The notes beneath the pieces are model-generated. The model ran no database searches and had not been told where the DNA came from. It saw nothing but the letters and a program-made list of their open reading frames with translations. This document shows positions 23,182-33,901 of a stretch of DNA of 64,000 nucleotides, one piece after another. How positions within the stretch are numbered: position 1 is the stretch's first letter; each line of letters starts with the position of its first letter. The stretch is from Heligmosomoides polygyrus polygyrus (lineage: Eukaryota > Nematoda > Chromadorea > Rhabditida > Heligmosomidae): NCBI GenBank assembly GCA_947396885.1, contig OX377205.1:67800969-67864968 (forward strand), in the 5' to 3' direction. Made by a program: the position numbers and the translations under genes.

Positions 23182-23660
23182 TTAAAATGCAGGTTGTAAA
23201 AGTAGCAGCTTCCGTGTGAATAACGTGTCAAAAATTTTTGGCAAATGATACAAATCGGAGCGTCTGTTCACATAGAGGATCGTTTCAGAAAAACAGGTTT
23301 TATTACCGTGTGCCAAACTGTGGTTTAAAATTTCATTGGGTACAATTCCACTTTCTGATGCTGTTTCCTGCAGAAGAGAGAAATTTAGTTCCGTGACAAG
23401 TCCATCCTTCGGTTGCCATTCCATAGTTGCTTTCGAGAGTGTCTAAATTTTTTTTGGATAAAGCACTCAAGTCAGCTTTAGAAATTAACACTCGGCATTG
23501 TATAGAGTACAATCTCGAATGCAGATGTGGCTCCTTCAGATACAAAAATGTGCCGTGTCCACGATATACTGCCTGAAAGCCTGAAAGGTTGAACTCGTTG
23601 TGATAAATCGACAACTGCTCACAAAAGTGTTCTATTTTCAACTGTAAGCAAACAAAATAT
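23182..23660 (-). pseudogene. Unidentified broken coding region
   Basis: After an acceptor-like TTGCTTACAG near 23641, the minus strand is open for about 100 codons (ending 23333) with a balanced, protein-like composition. A second frame is open from about 23424 down to 23182. Joining them needs a frame change near 23420, close to a run of eight A. No domain is recognised. It may be a decayed gene or an old transposon ORF. Confidence 0.3.
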
Positions 23661-24050
23661 TATTATCAAAAGATTACATATACAAACCTTTATCAGCGTT
23701 TTTCTAACAAATTACTAAATTAAATAGTTATTCAATAGCACTTTTCTTTGAACTGATCTGACACAGTCGATGCCGCACCTATAAAGAAGGACATATTAAA
23801 CGGTACAAAAATCGCATAAAAATTTTTAAAAATTCGATGCGGATAGGAAATAAAACGGTGGTCTACACAAGAGGGGGGGAGTCGTACCAGATCCGCTCTG
23901 GGAGGTGGGGGGGGGGGGTCATAAATTTTCGGTAAAAATCGAACCCCACGCTTGGCTCTGGCACCGAGGCGGCCTCCCCTCGACAGTTTTGGATTCGCGC
24001 CCTTTCTGGCCGACGAGCGGTACCAATAAGCGATGACCTCCTCGGTGACC
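23661..24050. other. Repeat-derived spacer
   Basis: Contains a run of 10 G at about 23909-23918 and, on the minus strand near 23985-24060, a tRNA-like B-box stretch (GGCGCGAATCC). No gene. Confidence 0.35.
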
Positions 24051-25506
24051 GAGATGACAACTCCATTGGTATGGTGTTTCTCCATTTATTATCGAGTTCT
24101 CCTACTCATTTATTATGCGGTACTATCACTTACTAAGCAAGTAAGCAGTGCGGCGTGGGCAGGTGCATGGAATGATCCAAACATCCAACCAGCCTTAATA
24201 GTTTTTGTTTTCCTGCTCTTTATAGCAAGCCATAGTAATCTTATTTATTTACTTATTTATGTGTTTAACATCCTATACAGAAGTCCGTTGGCAACACCGC
24301 CTTTGCACATGATCTACTTTCAGTGCTGTGCTTCGACTTGCGTTTTCTCCAGGGAAATACCCAGCCGACAAGCGAGACTTCTACAGCTGCCTCAAACTAT
24401 ACAGTAAGCGGCACCTGGTCCGCATGGAAAGAGGTTCTCGCAAGTATTATTTCTCTGGAGTTGCTGATGAATTCTCAACGGCTTCCTCCAAGGCCTAGTT
24501 CCTTATCCATGCTGTTAATGATGTCCGGCAATCAAGATGCGCACTGATACAGCGCCTTTAAAAACTAACACTAAAGAAGTTGAAGTTTCAGAGAAAAAAA
24601 GAGAATTCGCCATGATCTAGATTTGCACCGAGATTCCAGTTGTAGGACGTGACCTACTGCATCCAATATGACATCAGAGCTTCATAAGAAAAGTCTCGTA
24701 GATCCAGTAAGTGAGAATGATTCACACACTTCCCGCCTCCGAATTTGAGTCGGATATGGAGCAATTCCTCTGCACTCTCGACGCTGATGAACTACGAGTA
24801 GTTCTGAAAAATAGCAACAATACTTTCCTGCCAACCCAATAACTAAAAACTCGGTAGTGGTTAGGCGTGACCGGAGCAAATATTCTCTGCAACAGCACGA
24901 TAAGCGAAAGAAAATGAATTCCACCAAATGGGGCGTAAAAGAGCCAGCGAACATCCACAGTCTGTGTCGGGTTCATACTCAGCTTTCCAAAACCACATTT
25001 CTCAACATCCTCCGCCATGACTTCCATCTATACACACTTCCGGATTGGTTGTCGACTGGTTCTGGAGAGCGGCAAAACAGCTTCAAACTTGTGCAACTGC
25101 CTCTTACAGTCAGTGTTTCGATTGCAGTGAAAAGAGTTTCCATAATCATTGAGACGTACCATACTACTGTAGTTCGTTTCCCTACTTCCGTCATAGAATT
25201 TTGTTTTCCATCTCACGCCTAAATGTAATATTAAAGGTTCTTCCCTGCAATGAGGATTGTGGCTCGTGTGGATCCCGAATTCTTCGTCGAACGTGTTCGA
25301 CCAAAAGTCAATGCAGGTGAAATGTCGCTGCTTTCTTCTGGGTTAAGATCAGTAATTCAGCTATTCTCGAGTTGAACTTCAGAGGTGAAAGTAAAAGGGA
25401 GGAGCGCTGTAATATCCAAGTATGCGACTACCCGAAGCCGTCGTGTTGTCCTCCATTCAAGCTGATGATGCTAGAGAACGAATTTGCTTGCGGTCCACAA
25501 GAAGAG
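24051..25506 (+). CDS. Thrombospondin type 1 (TSP1)-like secreted protein, partial gene model
   Basis: Three exons join in phase: 24353-24433, 25237-25316 and 25383-25506. The first carries the W-S-A-W part of a TSP1 repeat; the second gives C-N-E-D-C-G-S-C-G and R-R-T-C; the third has C-N-I-Q-V-C-D-Y-P-K-P-S-C-C-P-P and ends near C-G-P. This order, a W-x-x-W then CxxCGxCG...C...C then YP..CCPP, is that of nematode TSP1-type extracellular proteins. A possible first exon is 24051-24140 (hydrophobic N-terminus, GTAAGC donor), but that stretch overlaps a tRNA-like repeat, so it is uncertain. The intron of about 800 bp may hide another exon. No stop codon could be assigned: the frame stays open past the 25506 donor into a C-rich run. 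Function beyond matrix or surface adhesion is unknown. Confidence 0.55.
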
Positions 25507-25792
25507 GTACGCTGCGTCGCTGAAGTGATTGCTAGTTTGTTCACATGGGGTGGACACCTGTCCTGCATTCAATGGTTCGTCTACAGCCTGACGCGGAATT
25601 TTCTATCTCCGCCCCCCCCCCCCCCACCCCGCCAGCTCCGTGCAGACGGCCCACCAAGTTCGAGGGGTATGATCATCGTCGGATATCTGGGTTAGACCAC
25701 TCAAGGAGAAATCTCAATAAAGGGTTAGTGGCCATAATGTCGTATTTGTGGACTCATGAAGCTGCACGTCGCGTATAGTGGTAGTCCGAAGA
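25507..25792. other. Spacer with poly-C tract
   Basis: A C-rich run (about 25611-25629) interrupts an open frame that continues from the TSP1 exon. No further exon recognised. Confidence 0.35.
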
Positions 25793-26173
25793 CTATTTAC
25801 GAGTCTGACCGTCAATATTTGAACCACTTGGTACATATAAGAGACACTTGTTGTTCTCGATTATGCTGAAGGTGTAGCTCCGATCGTTGTCAATTCGAGT
25901 CTTCTTTAGGTACGAAGCTAGATATTCTGGGTCTTCCACGTAAGACACTAGTGCGATTTTTTCCTTCACATCTTTCTTGTCGTGTTCTTCGCTCGAGAAC
26001 TTTCGCTTTTTCGCTTGTTTTCGTCCGCCTTTGCAAGGGACAGCCGTGAAAGACTTCGGCTGCATAAGAGCGGTCCGTTTAACAAGAGCTTTGAAGGCGC
26101 TCCCATCTATGAAACTTCCATGCTCCTTTGTAATCGTCGAACGTGGGGCAAAGCAGCATCTAGCATCCGCCAG
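25793..26173 (-). CDS. Last exon of an unidentified basic protein
   Basis: A 126-codon frame runs from an acceptor (CATCTAG|CTGGCG at 26173) to TAG at 25793. The translation has a small N-terminal cysteine pair, the sequence SFIDGSAFKALVKRTAL, then a nuclear-localisation-like basic cluster K-Q-A-K-K-R-K and a mixed charged C-terminal half. This composition is protein-like, and the length without stops in a 43% GC region argues for coding. A second frame is also open across its 5' part, and the upstream exon (26177-26280) contains C-R-T-C-T-E-S-H-C, but its best donor (AAAAC|GTGAGT) gives the other phase. The upstream side is cut by the hAT-like element at 26285. I do not recognise the family. 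Confidence 0.4.
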   Translation of the reverse strand: MADARCCFAPRSTITKEHGSFIDGSAFKALVKRTALMQPKSFTAVPCKGGRKQAKKRKFSSEEHDKKDVKEKIALVSYVEDPEYLASYLKKTRIDNDRSYTFSIIENNKCLLYVPSGSNIDGQTRK

Positions 26174-26284
26174 CTAGATGAAGGCACTCACGTTTTCATT
26201 CGCATTTTGAATAAACCTTCAGTTACTAGACGGCTTGTAAGACCTTGGCAGTGGGATTCTGTGCATGTGCGACAACCTGTGTAG

Positions 26285-28762
26285 TAGACATTGGATCCGA
26301 CACCGATTTTCCGGATAATCGGATGATTCGGATAGGCCATTTTTTCAAACCCCGGATCTTCGGATGATTCAGATGAGGGCAATTTTAGAAACCCCGGATC
26401 TTCGGATGATTCAGATAACGCCATTTTCGGCCGAGCCGGATTTCGGATATCCGATTCGGATACAACCGGACAAGTGATATAATAGGGGCATGCAACCTCT
26501 TAAAAACGGAACACATCAGTAACTCCGCGTTTATTTCCTTGACCAATTGAAGTCACGAGCGCGAAAAGCAGCTTGGAGCGCCTCACCTTGAATTAAGTGG
26601 TTATATGCCCAGGTAGCAAGGCACATGAATGCCCAGTTACATTATATCTGACCTAGCTTAGTTCACCAATGGAGTGGAACACACCAGCGCTACGCAAAAG
26701 ATGTCGTATTTGGCTGCCTTACGAGGGAAGCTCTCCGCAGAGCTATTTTGCGCTTCCAGAACAAACAAAAAACAGCTTTAGGACCCCAAAGAGCCAATAC
26801 CAACTCAATAGTGAGGTGGTAATGCACAGCGAAGTCTTGTAAAGGACAATAATGAAACGATTCCAAAACGCCCCGCAAGAAATTTCTCGTGCTCTGAAAA
26901 GGGAAGGGTCTGAAGCGTATGTCTGAACGGAGAGAGCGAGTCATCCCACCATATATAGGAATAATCGCCACTCCTCAATTAGTATAAAAATGTGTTTCTT
27001 TTTTACCGAATCGGTAAGCCCGAGGAGTAGAGGATCCTTCAAGTTACAGTGGAATCGGCGCCTCACGAGTTCGGGAGTCTTGTACGCCTGCAATGCCGCC
27101 GGCGGGAAGCGGCTCGTAGCGCAGTCGATAGCGACGTTGCTCCATGAGAGGAAGGTAGAGGGTCCGACTTTTCTGCGCTGCTGCATCTTTGCATTCCAAC
27201 TTATTGTTTGATTTGAGCGATTCTGACATCTGCACCATTTTAGATGTTTGCTGTGCAGTGTTTCCAGATGTATGCCATGCCGTGAGAGCAACTTTGTTGC
27301 CACTTGCTTATTACTGACCGGTTTTTTAACCAAAACTCAATTGGAAAGCTGTTCAACATAACGATGTATGAACGTTTAACATCAGTGATACACAGACACA
27401 AAGTACATGGAACATAAGCACTGGTCACAATCCGAGCAGCGCATAAAGGATACTGGCTCCTCACAGTTTGCTTCCATATATGGACAAATGAGATCGGCTC
27501 CATAGGCGAAATCCAATTGAAGACGTTCCCTTTCCTCTGAAACAAGAGTTCCAGCCGAAAACGTTATCACATGCCCACTGCTTGCCAGCCTTTCCACGTC
27601 TATCAGTTCATTTTGCGGATCCCAACCTTCTTCTGGTTTTCCACCACTTCCAGCCGTTCGTCTTCGTTAACTTCAAGTTGACGTGCTTCGAAGTCCTTGG
27701 GTATGCTAGCCGTTCGGTCAGGTTGGTGTCATTCCTATGAAGGCTGCTTATCTATCGGCGACTTTGTTGGTGTTAGGTTTTAGAGAACCTCCAGCAGACC
27801 TCTTATTTCCAGATGACAGGCAAAGATGAGAGAAAGAGCGTATTGATGCCCTTTAGATCAAATTCCGGGATCCACAGACTTTCTCGTTTTAACCACATGT
27901 GACGTCACATCATAGTCTCCTTTGAAAATCCGAGCAGGATGTTTTACCCGAGGTCATTGGCCGATGTATGGAAACAGACTGAGAGGAGCCTGCAGCATTT
28001 ATACTCTGCCCATTGTGTCCAGTGCTGCTTTATGCACGTTGTACCTGTATATCACGGGTGTTGAATATTTATGCATCATCCTGTCGAGTACCACAGCATG
28101 CAACTGGAAAGTGCGCAGAAAACATCTGAAAATGGTATAGACGTCAGAATCCCTCAAATCTCAACCAATCATTTAAAAAGCAGGAATGCAGCAGAGCATG
28201 AGCATCGAACCCCCTGACCTTCCTCCCATGAAACATCGTCACTACCCATTGCGCTCCGAGCTGCTTGCCGGCAGAGGCATCGTGGTCGTAAAAGAACCCA
28301 AATTCGTGATGCGCCGTTCAATTGTGACTTCAAGAGCCCCCACACCTTGGGTTTAACGACTTGGCAAAAATGAAACACATTTTATGCTAATTGAGGGGTA
28401 GCGATTATTCCTATTTAATAGGATGACTCCCTCTCCCCGTTCAGATGTACGCTATCAGACCCTTCCCTTGTGAGAGAATTCCCGCCAAATGATTGCAAAT
28501 CTGCCCGAAAAAGTAAGGTTATCAATGGCGCAGAGTTTGCCAACAAGGCGCGCTAACCTCCTATTATCCGATTTTATCCGAATCATTGCGTTTTTCAAAA
28601 CCTCGGATCTTCGGATGATTCAGATGAGGGCAATTTTAGAAACCCCGGATCTTCGGATGATTCAGATGAGGGCAATTTTCGACCGAGCCGGATTTCGGAT
28701 AATCCGAAACCGGATAAATCCGGCCGGATATCCGAAAATGGATGATTCGGATCCCATGTCTA
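26285..28762. mobile_element. Non-autonomous hAT-like element with GGAT-type subterminal repeats
   Basis: The termini TAGACATNGGATCCGA are inverted repeats, and the flanks CTGTGTAG (26277-26284) and CTGTGTTG (28763-28770) match 7 of 8 bases, as expected for an 8-bp hAT target duplication. Just inside both ends are tandem copies of a ~40-bp unit containing GGATCTTCGGATGATTCAG (26388-26420 and 28600-28670) plus dense GGATNNCCGG words. No transposase frame is present. The middle is occupied by a large foldback (26899-28470). A detached piece of the same subterminal sequence lies at about 63750-63815. Confidence 0.83.
26899..28470. repeat. 1.6-kb foldback with ~550-bp diverged arms
   Basis: The segment 26899-27492 is repeated in reverse complement at 27950-28470, with a central region of about 460 bp. 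The outermost 100 bp are closely matched (GGGAAGGGTCTGA...); inner parts have diverged to roughly 65-75%. Each arm contains a tRNA-like stretch (GTAGCGCAGTCGATAGCG on the left, GGGGTTCGATGC on the right in reverse). On the minus strand of the left arm a frame at 27382-27660 encodes a Cys-rich peptide with C-P-Y-M-E-A-N-C and C-S-D-C-D-Q-C-L-C. The right arm's counterpart does not keep this frame. Confidence 0.78.
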
Positions 28763-28770
28763 CTGTGTTG

Positions 28771-29910
28771 GAACTATGGAAGGCATGACATCTGGGGACT
28801 TTTGAGATCGGAGCGGAAGACGGGGTTTATAGAATTCCTTTCTAGAACAGGTGTTCAATCGTTAATATTGCGGACATGCATTCGATTTTCTGTACATTTT
28901 TCCGACGCTGGTGCTATTTTTTCCTTAAGATCGTCGCTTGTACTGTTGAGCCACTTCTCTACTGCATTATTCAGATGCTCTTTTCAGACAGTGACTGCAG
29001 CGTTTGTTTCCAATCTACAGATGAAATCGTCTCACATGCCGAAGACTCCGCTATGGCACGTCTCGACGAGGAATTGAGGGAGCGCCACTTACAGTCTGCC
29101 ATGAAATTTCTACAGATTTTCGGTTGTAGTTGAAGTACGAACACAAGACAGACACTGTCTAGGAAAGACCCTACTTGGCACCTCTTTCGCAACTCTAAGA
29201 TGGTAGAGCTGTTCAGCACCTATAGTTTTCATCACCACTAAAAGCGCTAGGAAGCTGCACCACCGACGTCTTAGCCATGGCGCTCTCCGAAATGAAACTT
29301 GAACGTACCAGACGCACATCGAAATTTTTCGCGCGTTCTCTGCCAAATAAAAGCGAGTGTGTGGTTAATCATTTGATATGCAATGTTTTCACGCCAAGTA
29401 TCATACTCCTAAATCAAACTGGACTCTACTTAAACCAAATTGTCCACTCTTTCAAGCAATGTCGACACTTTTGAAGCCAACATTTGAAGATGACGAGCCT
29501 ACAACCTTGTTCGGCACGAATCATTAACACACCACGAAACATGCCGAGGTTTTATTAAGGGAGAACATAGAGAATCCTAACATTTTCCAAAACAATGGAG
29601 CGCCTTCCCGACTGAACTAGAATATTTTTTGTTCAAGAAAAGTTAGCACGGGTTTCTTTGGGACATTTCAACCCATCTGCCCCAATAATGAACATACTGC
29701 TTGAGATTTTATTTAAAAAAAAGATGTCGAAGAGAACAAAGATTTAAGGCTTTTTTAAAGTGTAGGAAGGCAGAATTTTTCATCACTAAAGGAAGAGGTT
29801 ACAGCATGCACTCGCCCACGATGTCGCGATTTTCATTTGATAGATAGCACAAATTCTGTTTGCGTGGAATTGCACGTTTGTCAATAGAATATCGAGAAAT
29901 GCATGCATGA
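28771..29910. other. Intergenic, no supported gene
   Basis: Short open frames on both strands (for example near 28971-29219 minus) lack splice or domain support. Confidence 0.35.
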
Positions 29911-30014
29911 AATTTTATTGATAGTGAAATGCAGCTCAGTTGAAGCAGCGAAGTCAACGCGCATGCGTTCACTTCGCTGCTTCAACTTAGCTGCATTTCA
30001 CTATCAATAAAATT
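29911..30014. repeat. Near-perfect hairpin, 44-bp arms
   Basis: The arms 29911-29954 and 29971-30014 (outer end AATTTTATTGATAGTG, inner end GCAGCGAAGT) are inverted with a single mismatch or so and a 15-bp GC-rich loop. The outer arm sequence also occurs singly at about 7890-7905, suggesting a dispersed hairpin MITE. Confidence 0.92.
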
Positions 30015-30773
30015 ATAATCGCAACCATCTAGGTAAAGACATGGCGCAATCTCGGTCATTGACACGCTAAAAATGTTTGTCTTTCTGTACTCTAGAATAG
30101 ACCTTGAACCACAATTTTCCTTCTACAGATAAAATTTTTCAAAGATCTTTGTTCAATAATTGGGGAAGAAGAGCAAAGAAATTTCAAGCGAGTCATACTA
30201 GATTTTTCTTAAGCAAGGATTTTCTCGGAAAATATCTAGTGTAATGTGGAAGGTACTCGTTTCAATTTGAAAGATGTGAAGTGATTTTAAATGCGGAAAG
30301 CTTGCTCAGACGAGTGTCCAATTTAGATAGAAAATTGCCCAATTTGATTCGAAAGTGTGTTCAATTGTATGTGAAAATGGTGTTTATGTATTTGTATTTC
30401 TAGCATGACCATTGCAATTTTAAATGAATCTGCGCATGAAACAATAACTCCAATTCCAGTAAGGACTCGACTCCTGATGATGAGTATCTCCTCCAATCTC
30501 TCACCTCGGCTATAGCGGGAGGGAACCGTAAACGTTAGGTATAGCATCTCTTCCGCAACTTTAACAATGATGTACTATGCAACCAATTACGCTCTTACGA
30601 CCGACTATGCTCACACGCCTAGGGTCTCCCACAATACGCCACAAGTGCTCACTCCATTCCGCGACTCGACGGCCCCAAACCGAGTTTGGAGACACTTCAC
30701 CCCAAACAACGTAATTGCCTTTCTAAATCGCCATAATAGTTCCACACAGCTTTTTTGAGACCGCAAACGAAGT
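30015..30773. other. Intergenic, no supported gene
   Basis: An open frame at 30567-30758 (+) ends next to the transposon insertion at 30782 and has no recognised domain. Confidence 0.35.
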
Positions 30774-30892
30774 GCGAACAGCAGGGGTGTGCGTAAATGA
30801 AATTTGAAATTTCGTAAATCGTAAATCGTAATTACGAAAAAACCGTCGTAAATCGTAATTCGTAAACCGTAGATCGTTAGAGTCATCTGAAC

Positions 30893-33094
30893 TGTAGTGC
30901 AGTACAACTAAATTTCCAGAGGCTTTTTCTGTTAATGTTAATCAGATGTGCTTCAATATTTATTTAACTGTCGTGTTAGTTTCAGTTTTCAGCTTAATCT
31001 GAACAGTTTTCTTACCAAACTATTTCTCTGTTAAAACATCGTCCAAAGCAAACTTTACATCTTTCAGGAATGTCGAAAAAACTGTAAGTTCAAAAACTTT
31101 ACTCAAGCCTATGCCTGCATTCAAACAAAAAGCTTGCATCTGTTGAATAATCATTAAATTCCTAACTTACTACCAATGCTTCAGCTTGAAGATAAATCTA
31201 GGATTTAGCTGAAACAACAGCGGAAAAATCGCTTTAAAACTAAAAATTAAAAAAAAACGTTTCAACGTTTTGACTAATGCGCCGGTTTCCTGCTACTGCA
31301 CTTGTAAGATTTCGAAAACTTCATAACTCCTTCACGACACGCGCGATTTTCAGGTGTCTGCCGCGTGGGATAGCCCTCATTTTTCTCGCGCGCTGATTAT
31401 TTCTATTATTTTATTTGTATTACTGATTTGTTAGGTATAAAAATACAGTAACAAATGAAGTTTTCCATGGACCATCTTGACTGTAGCTATTAGCGGACTC
31501 ATTGATTAAAATTGCTCCAAAGAATGTGTGATAATTTTCCATGAACTATTCTTTTCTTATGATGGTGTCCGACGACATCGTCCCATACGGCAAAAAAGAG
31601 ACCAACGACATGGTCGGACAATGTCGTGAAAGGGATAATATTGCTCTACCATTTTATAACTCCTAGCACTCGCACGGGCTACCCTTCGCCAGCTCCGTAA
31701 CTATCGTTTGCTCTCCGAGAGCATGCAGCATCGGAGCGGATTAGATAGGGTGAATACGATAAACTCCATCACATCGCCAAAATTACAGATCAAGACTGTC
31801 AAAACCAGTTCGACCTTTCTAGAAATGCTATGCGCTCGATTTTACTGCACCTTTTATATCGATTTGCTGAACCTATAAAACACAATGCAAACCGGTAGAA
31901 CCATTGGTACATGTCTCGAATGTGAGCAGCATTGGTAGGTGGGTGCGCGCCCGCCAATAATAGCCAGAGCACTGACCGAACACATGCCAGCCGATCAGGG
32001 TTCCAACTGTACATACACGCCCTCTCTGAATGACATGTTCATTCAATGCGGTCTGATTCGATGGGGAGTTCCCATCACACAATGCTCCCCGTCCTCGCAA
32101 CATATAACGAAACGTTAATAGTTTATTCTTTCAATATGAGTGTAGCAACCCTCCAGACCTCGCTTGCAATCACGAGTGATGTTCGATCGTGGACTGCGTC
32201 AATTCTATTCGATGGGAATTACATGAATATATTATAAACAAATTGACTAGACGTTATTACCAAACAGGGCGCGGATCAAAGAATACTCCCTTTCTCTAGG
32301 AAACTGCCTCCAATGGCTTTCTATGGGCTGGATTGGAACAACCTTAGCCAGTACTAATGCGATGCGCCTTGCTAGCTCTGGGCCAGTAACGGAGGACCCC
32401 AGCCTCCCCTCCCTTCTAGACATGAGGTTATCCCATCATACTATATAATAATCCGCTAACCGATGACTCATAAATTAGTCATAAAATAAGGGGGAATTAC
32501 GGACCGCGAAAATAGCGAGAAATATACAGACGACTTCTACGTGTCATGGGAACTTTAGCCCTGGGAGTAATCGAGGTCACTGAACACTAATCTGAAGTTC
32601 GTTTTAAAAGGGTAGATCACCATCAATCGATATTGATCAAATCATCGGTCAGTACCAGCAATGGGAAACCAGGTCCAGTCAGGGGGTGCAAGTTGTGCTG
32701 TACCAGTACATGGGGAGGGGGGAGGGGGGTGAGTTCCAGTAAAGGGGGCAAGTAGTGGGAGACACTGCTGTAGCGGTCCCACATGGAAAAATTTTCAGTT
32801 CAACATAGCGTTAGAAGCGGTGGGAATCCTCGATTCTGACAAAAGGGTTTCGTCGTGCGACGAAAATCGATCAGATCTATCGAAAACGTCGATTTTTGCC
32901 CGAGGTTGACCGTTTGAGGACGAGAAGTGAAGGTGTTCGTAGTCAACCTGGCGCTAGAGTATTCGAACATTGCCTTTTGTACGACTAAGAAGAAAAGAAA
33001 GCTGGATACGCAGAGCAGCTAGCTTGATCTGATTCTCCTCAGCTTAGTGATACTACAACATACTACAGCCTTAAGGCTTAAAGAATCTGATTTG
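30893..33094. other. Body of the outer hAT-like element, non-coding
   Basis: No gene seen. A G-rich stretch with GGGGAGGGGGGAGGGGGG lies at about 32714-32731. Open frames at 31799-32237 have no support. Confidence 0.4.
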
Positions 33095-33175
33095 AATTGT
33101 TTCTACCAAGACCATCAGCTTAATTGGTTCCATGCTGATATCAGCGGCAAGGTCATTCCGGATACGGGTGAGTGC
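33095..33175 (+). repeat. tRNA-like dispersed repeat copy 1, left half
   Basis: Matches the reverse complement of about 50255-50335 (for example CAAGACCWTCAGCTTA and TCAGCGGC). The repeat is cut here by the hAT-like element at 33176 and resumes at 38142. Confidence 0.72.
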
Positions 33176-33429
33176 CAGGGATGAGCGGATAATAAAATTT
33201 TCAAACATGGATAACGGATAACGGAAAAGCGGATAACGAGCAAACAACAAAAATGAAAACTAATTTTAAACCATTCTTTCTCTGATAGTAGGTCGGGATT
33301 TGTAATATTGTCCTCATCACATGTCAAATAAGCAACTTTTAGCCTCCTTATCGGTGTTTTTCTTCGAGGCGCGAAGTATCGCACTCTGAGAAGGCGCCGA
33401 CTTTCGCATGCACTCCGGCCAATGTTCTT

Positions 33430-33579
33430 GGTTTGGATTTCCAGTAGGTATCAGGAGATTGCACGGGTACGTTAATGCACTGACTTGTCCATCGGCTGGT
33501 CACCACAAGTCATTGGCGAAGTACGTATACCAGTATTGAACCCGCAACTCGTCAGCAGCTGCTTCTACTGCTCAGCAAC
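33430..33579 (+). repeat. SINE-like repeat (family 2) fragment
   Basis: Shares TCCATCGGCTGGTCACC(A/G)CAAGTC and the following ~40 bp with the fuller copy at 45865-46095. It directly abuts the palindromic element. Confidence 0.55.
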
Positions 33580-33901
33580 TACAGTACCGCGCATGTCTTT
33601 TGGTCAATTCCCGAAAAAGCCGCTTTGGAGCGTTCCAAAGCGGTTTTTTATATAACTTTCTTTACGATCAGGCACTTGTGAAAAGAAACATATATTCGAG
33701 CTCAGCAGGCCAGCTCTATCTTATGACATATAAATCAGTAGAGTTGAACAATGCATATAGGCCGGACATAATGAATCGAGTGGACGCGAGAGCCTGTAGA
33801 GTGACAGTTTGGGGAATTTCAATAAAATTCCCCAAACTGTCACTCTACAGGCTCTCGCGCCCACTCGATTCATTATGTCCGGCCTATATGCATTGTTCAA
33901 C

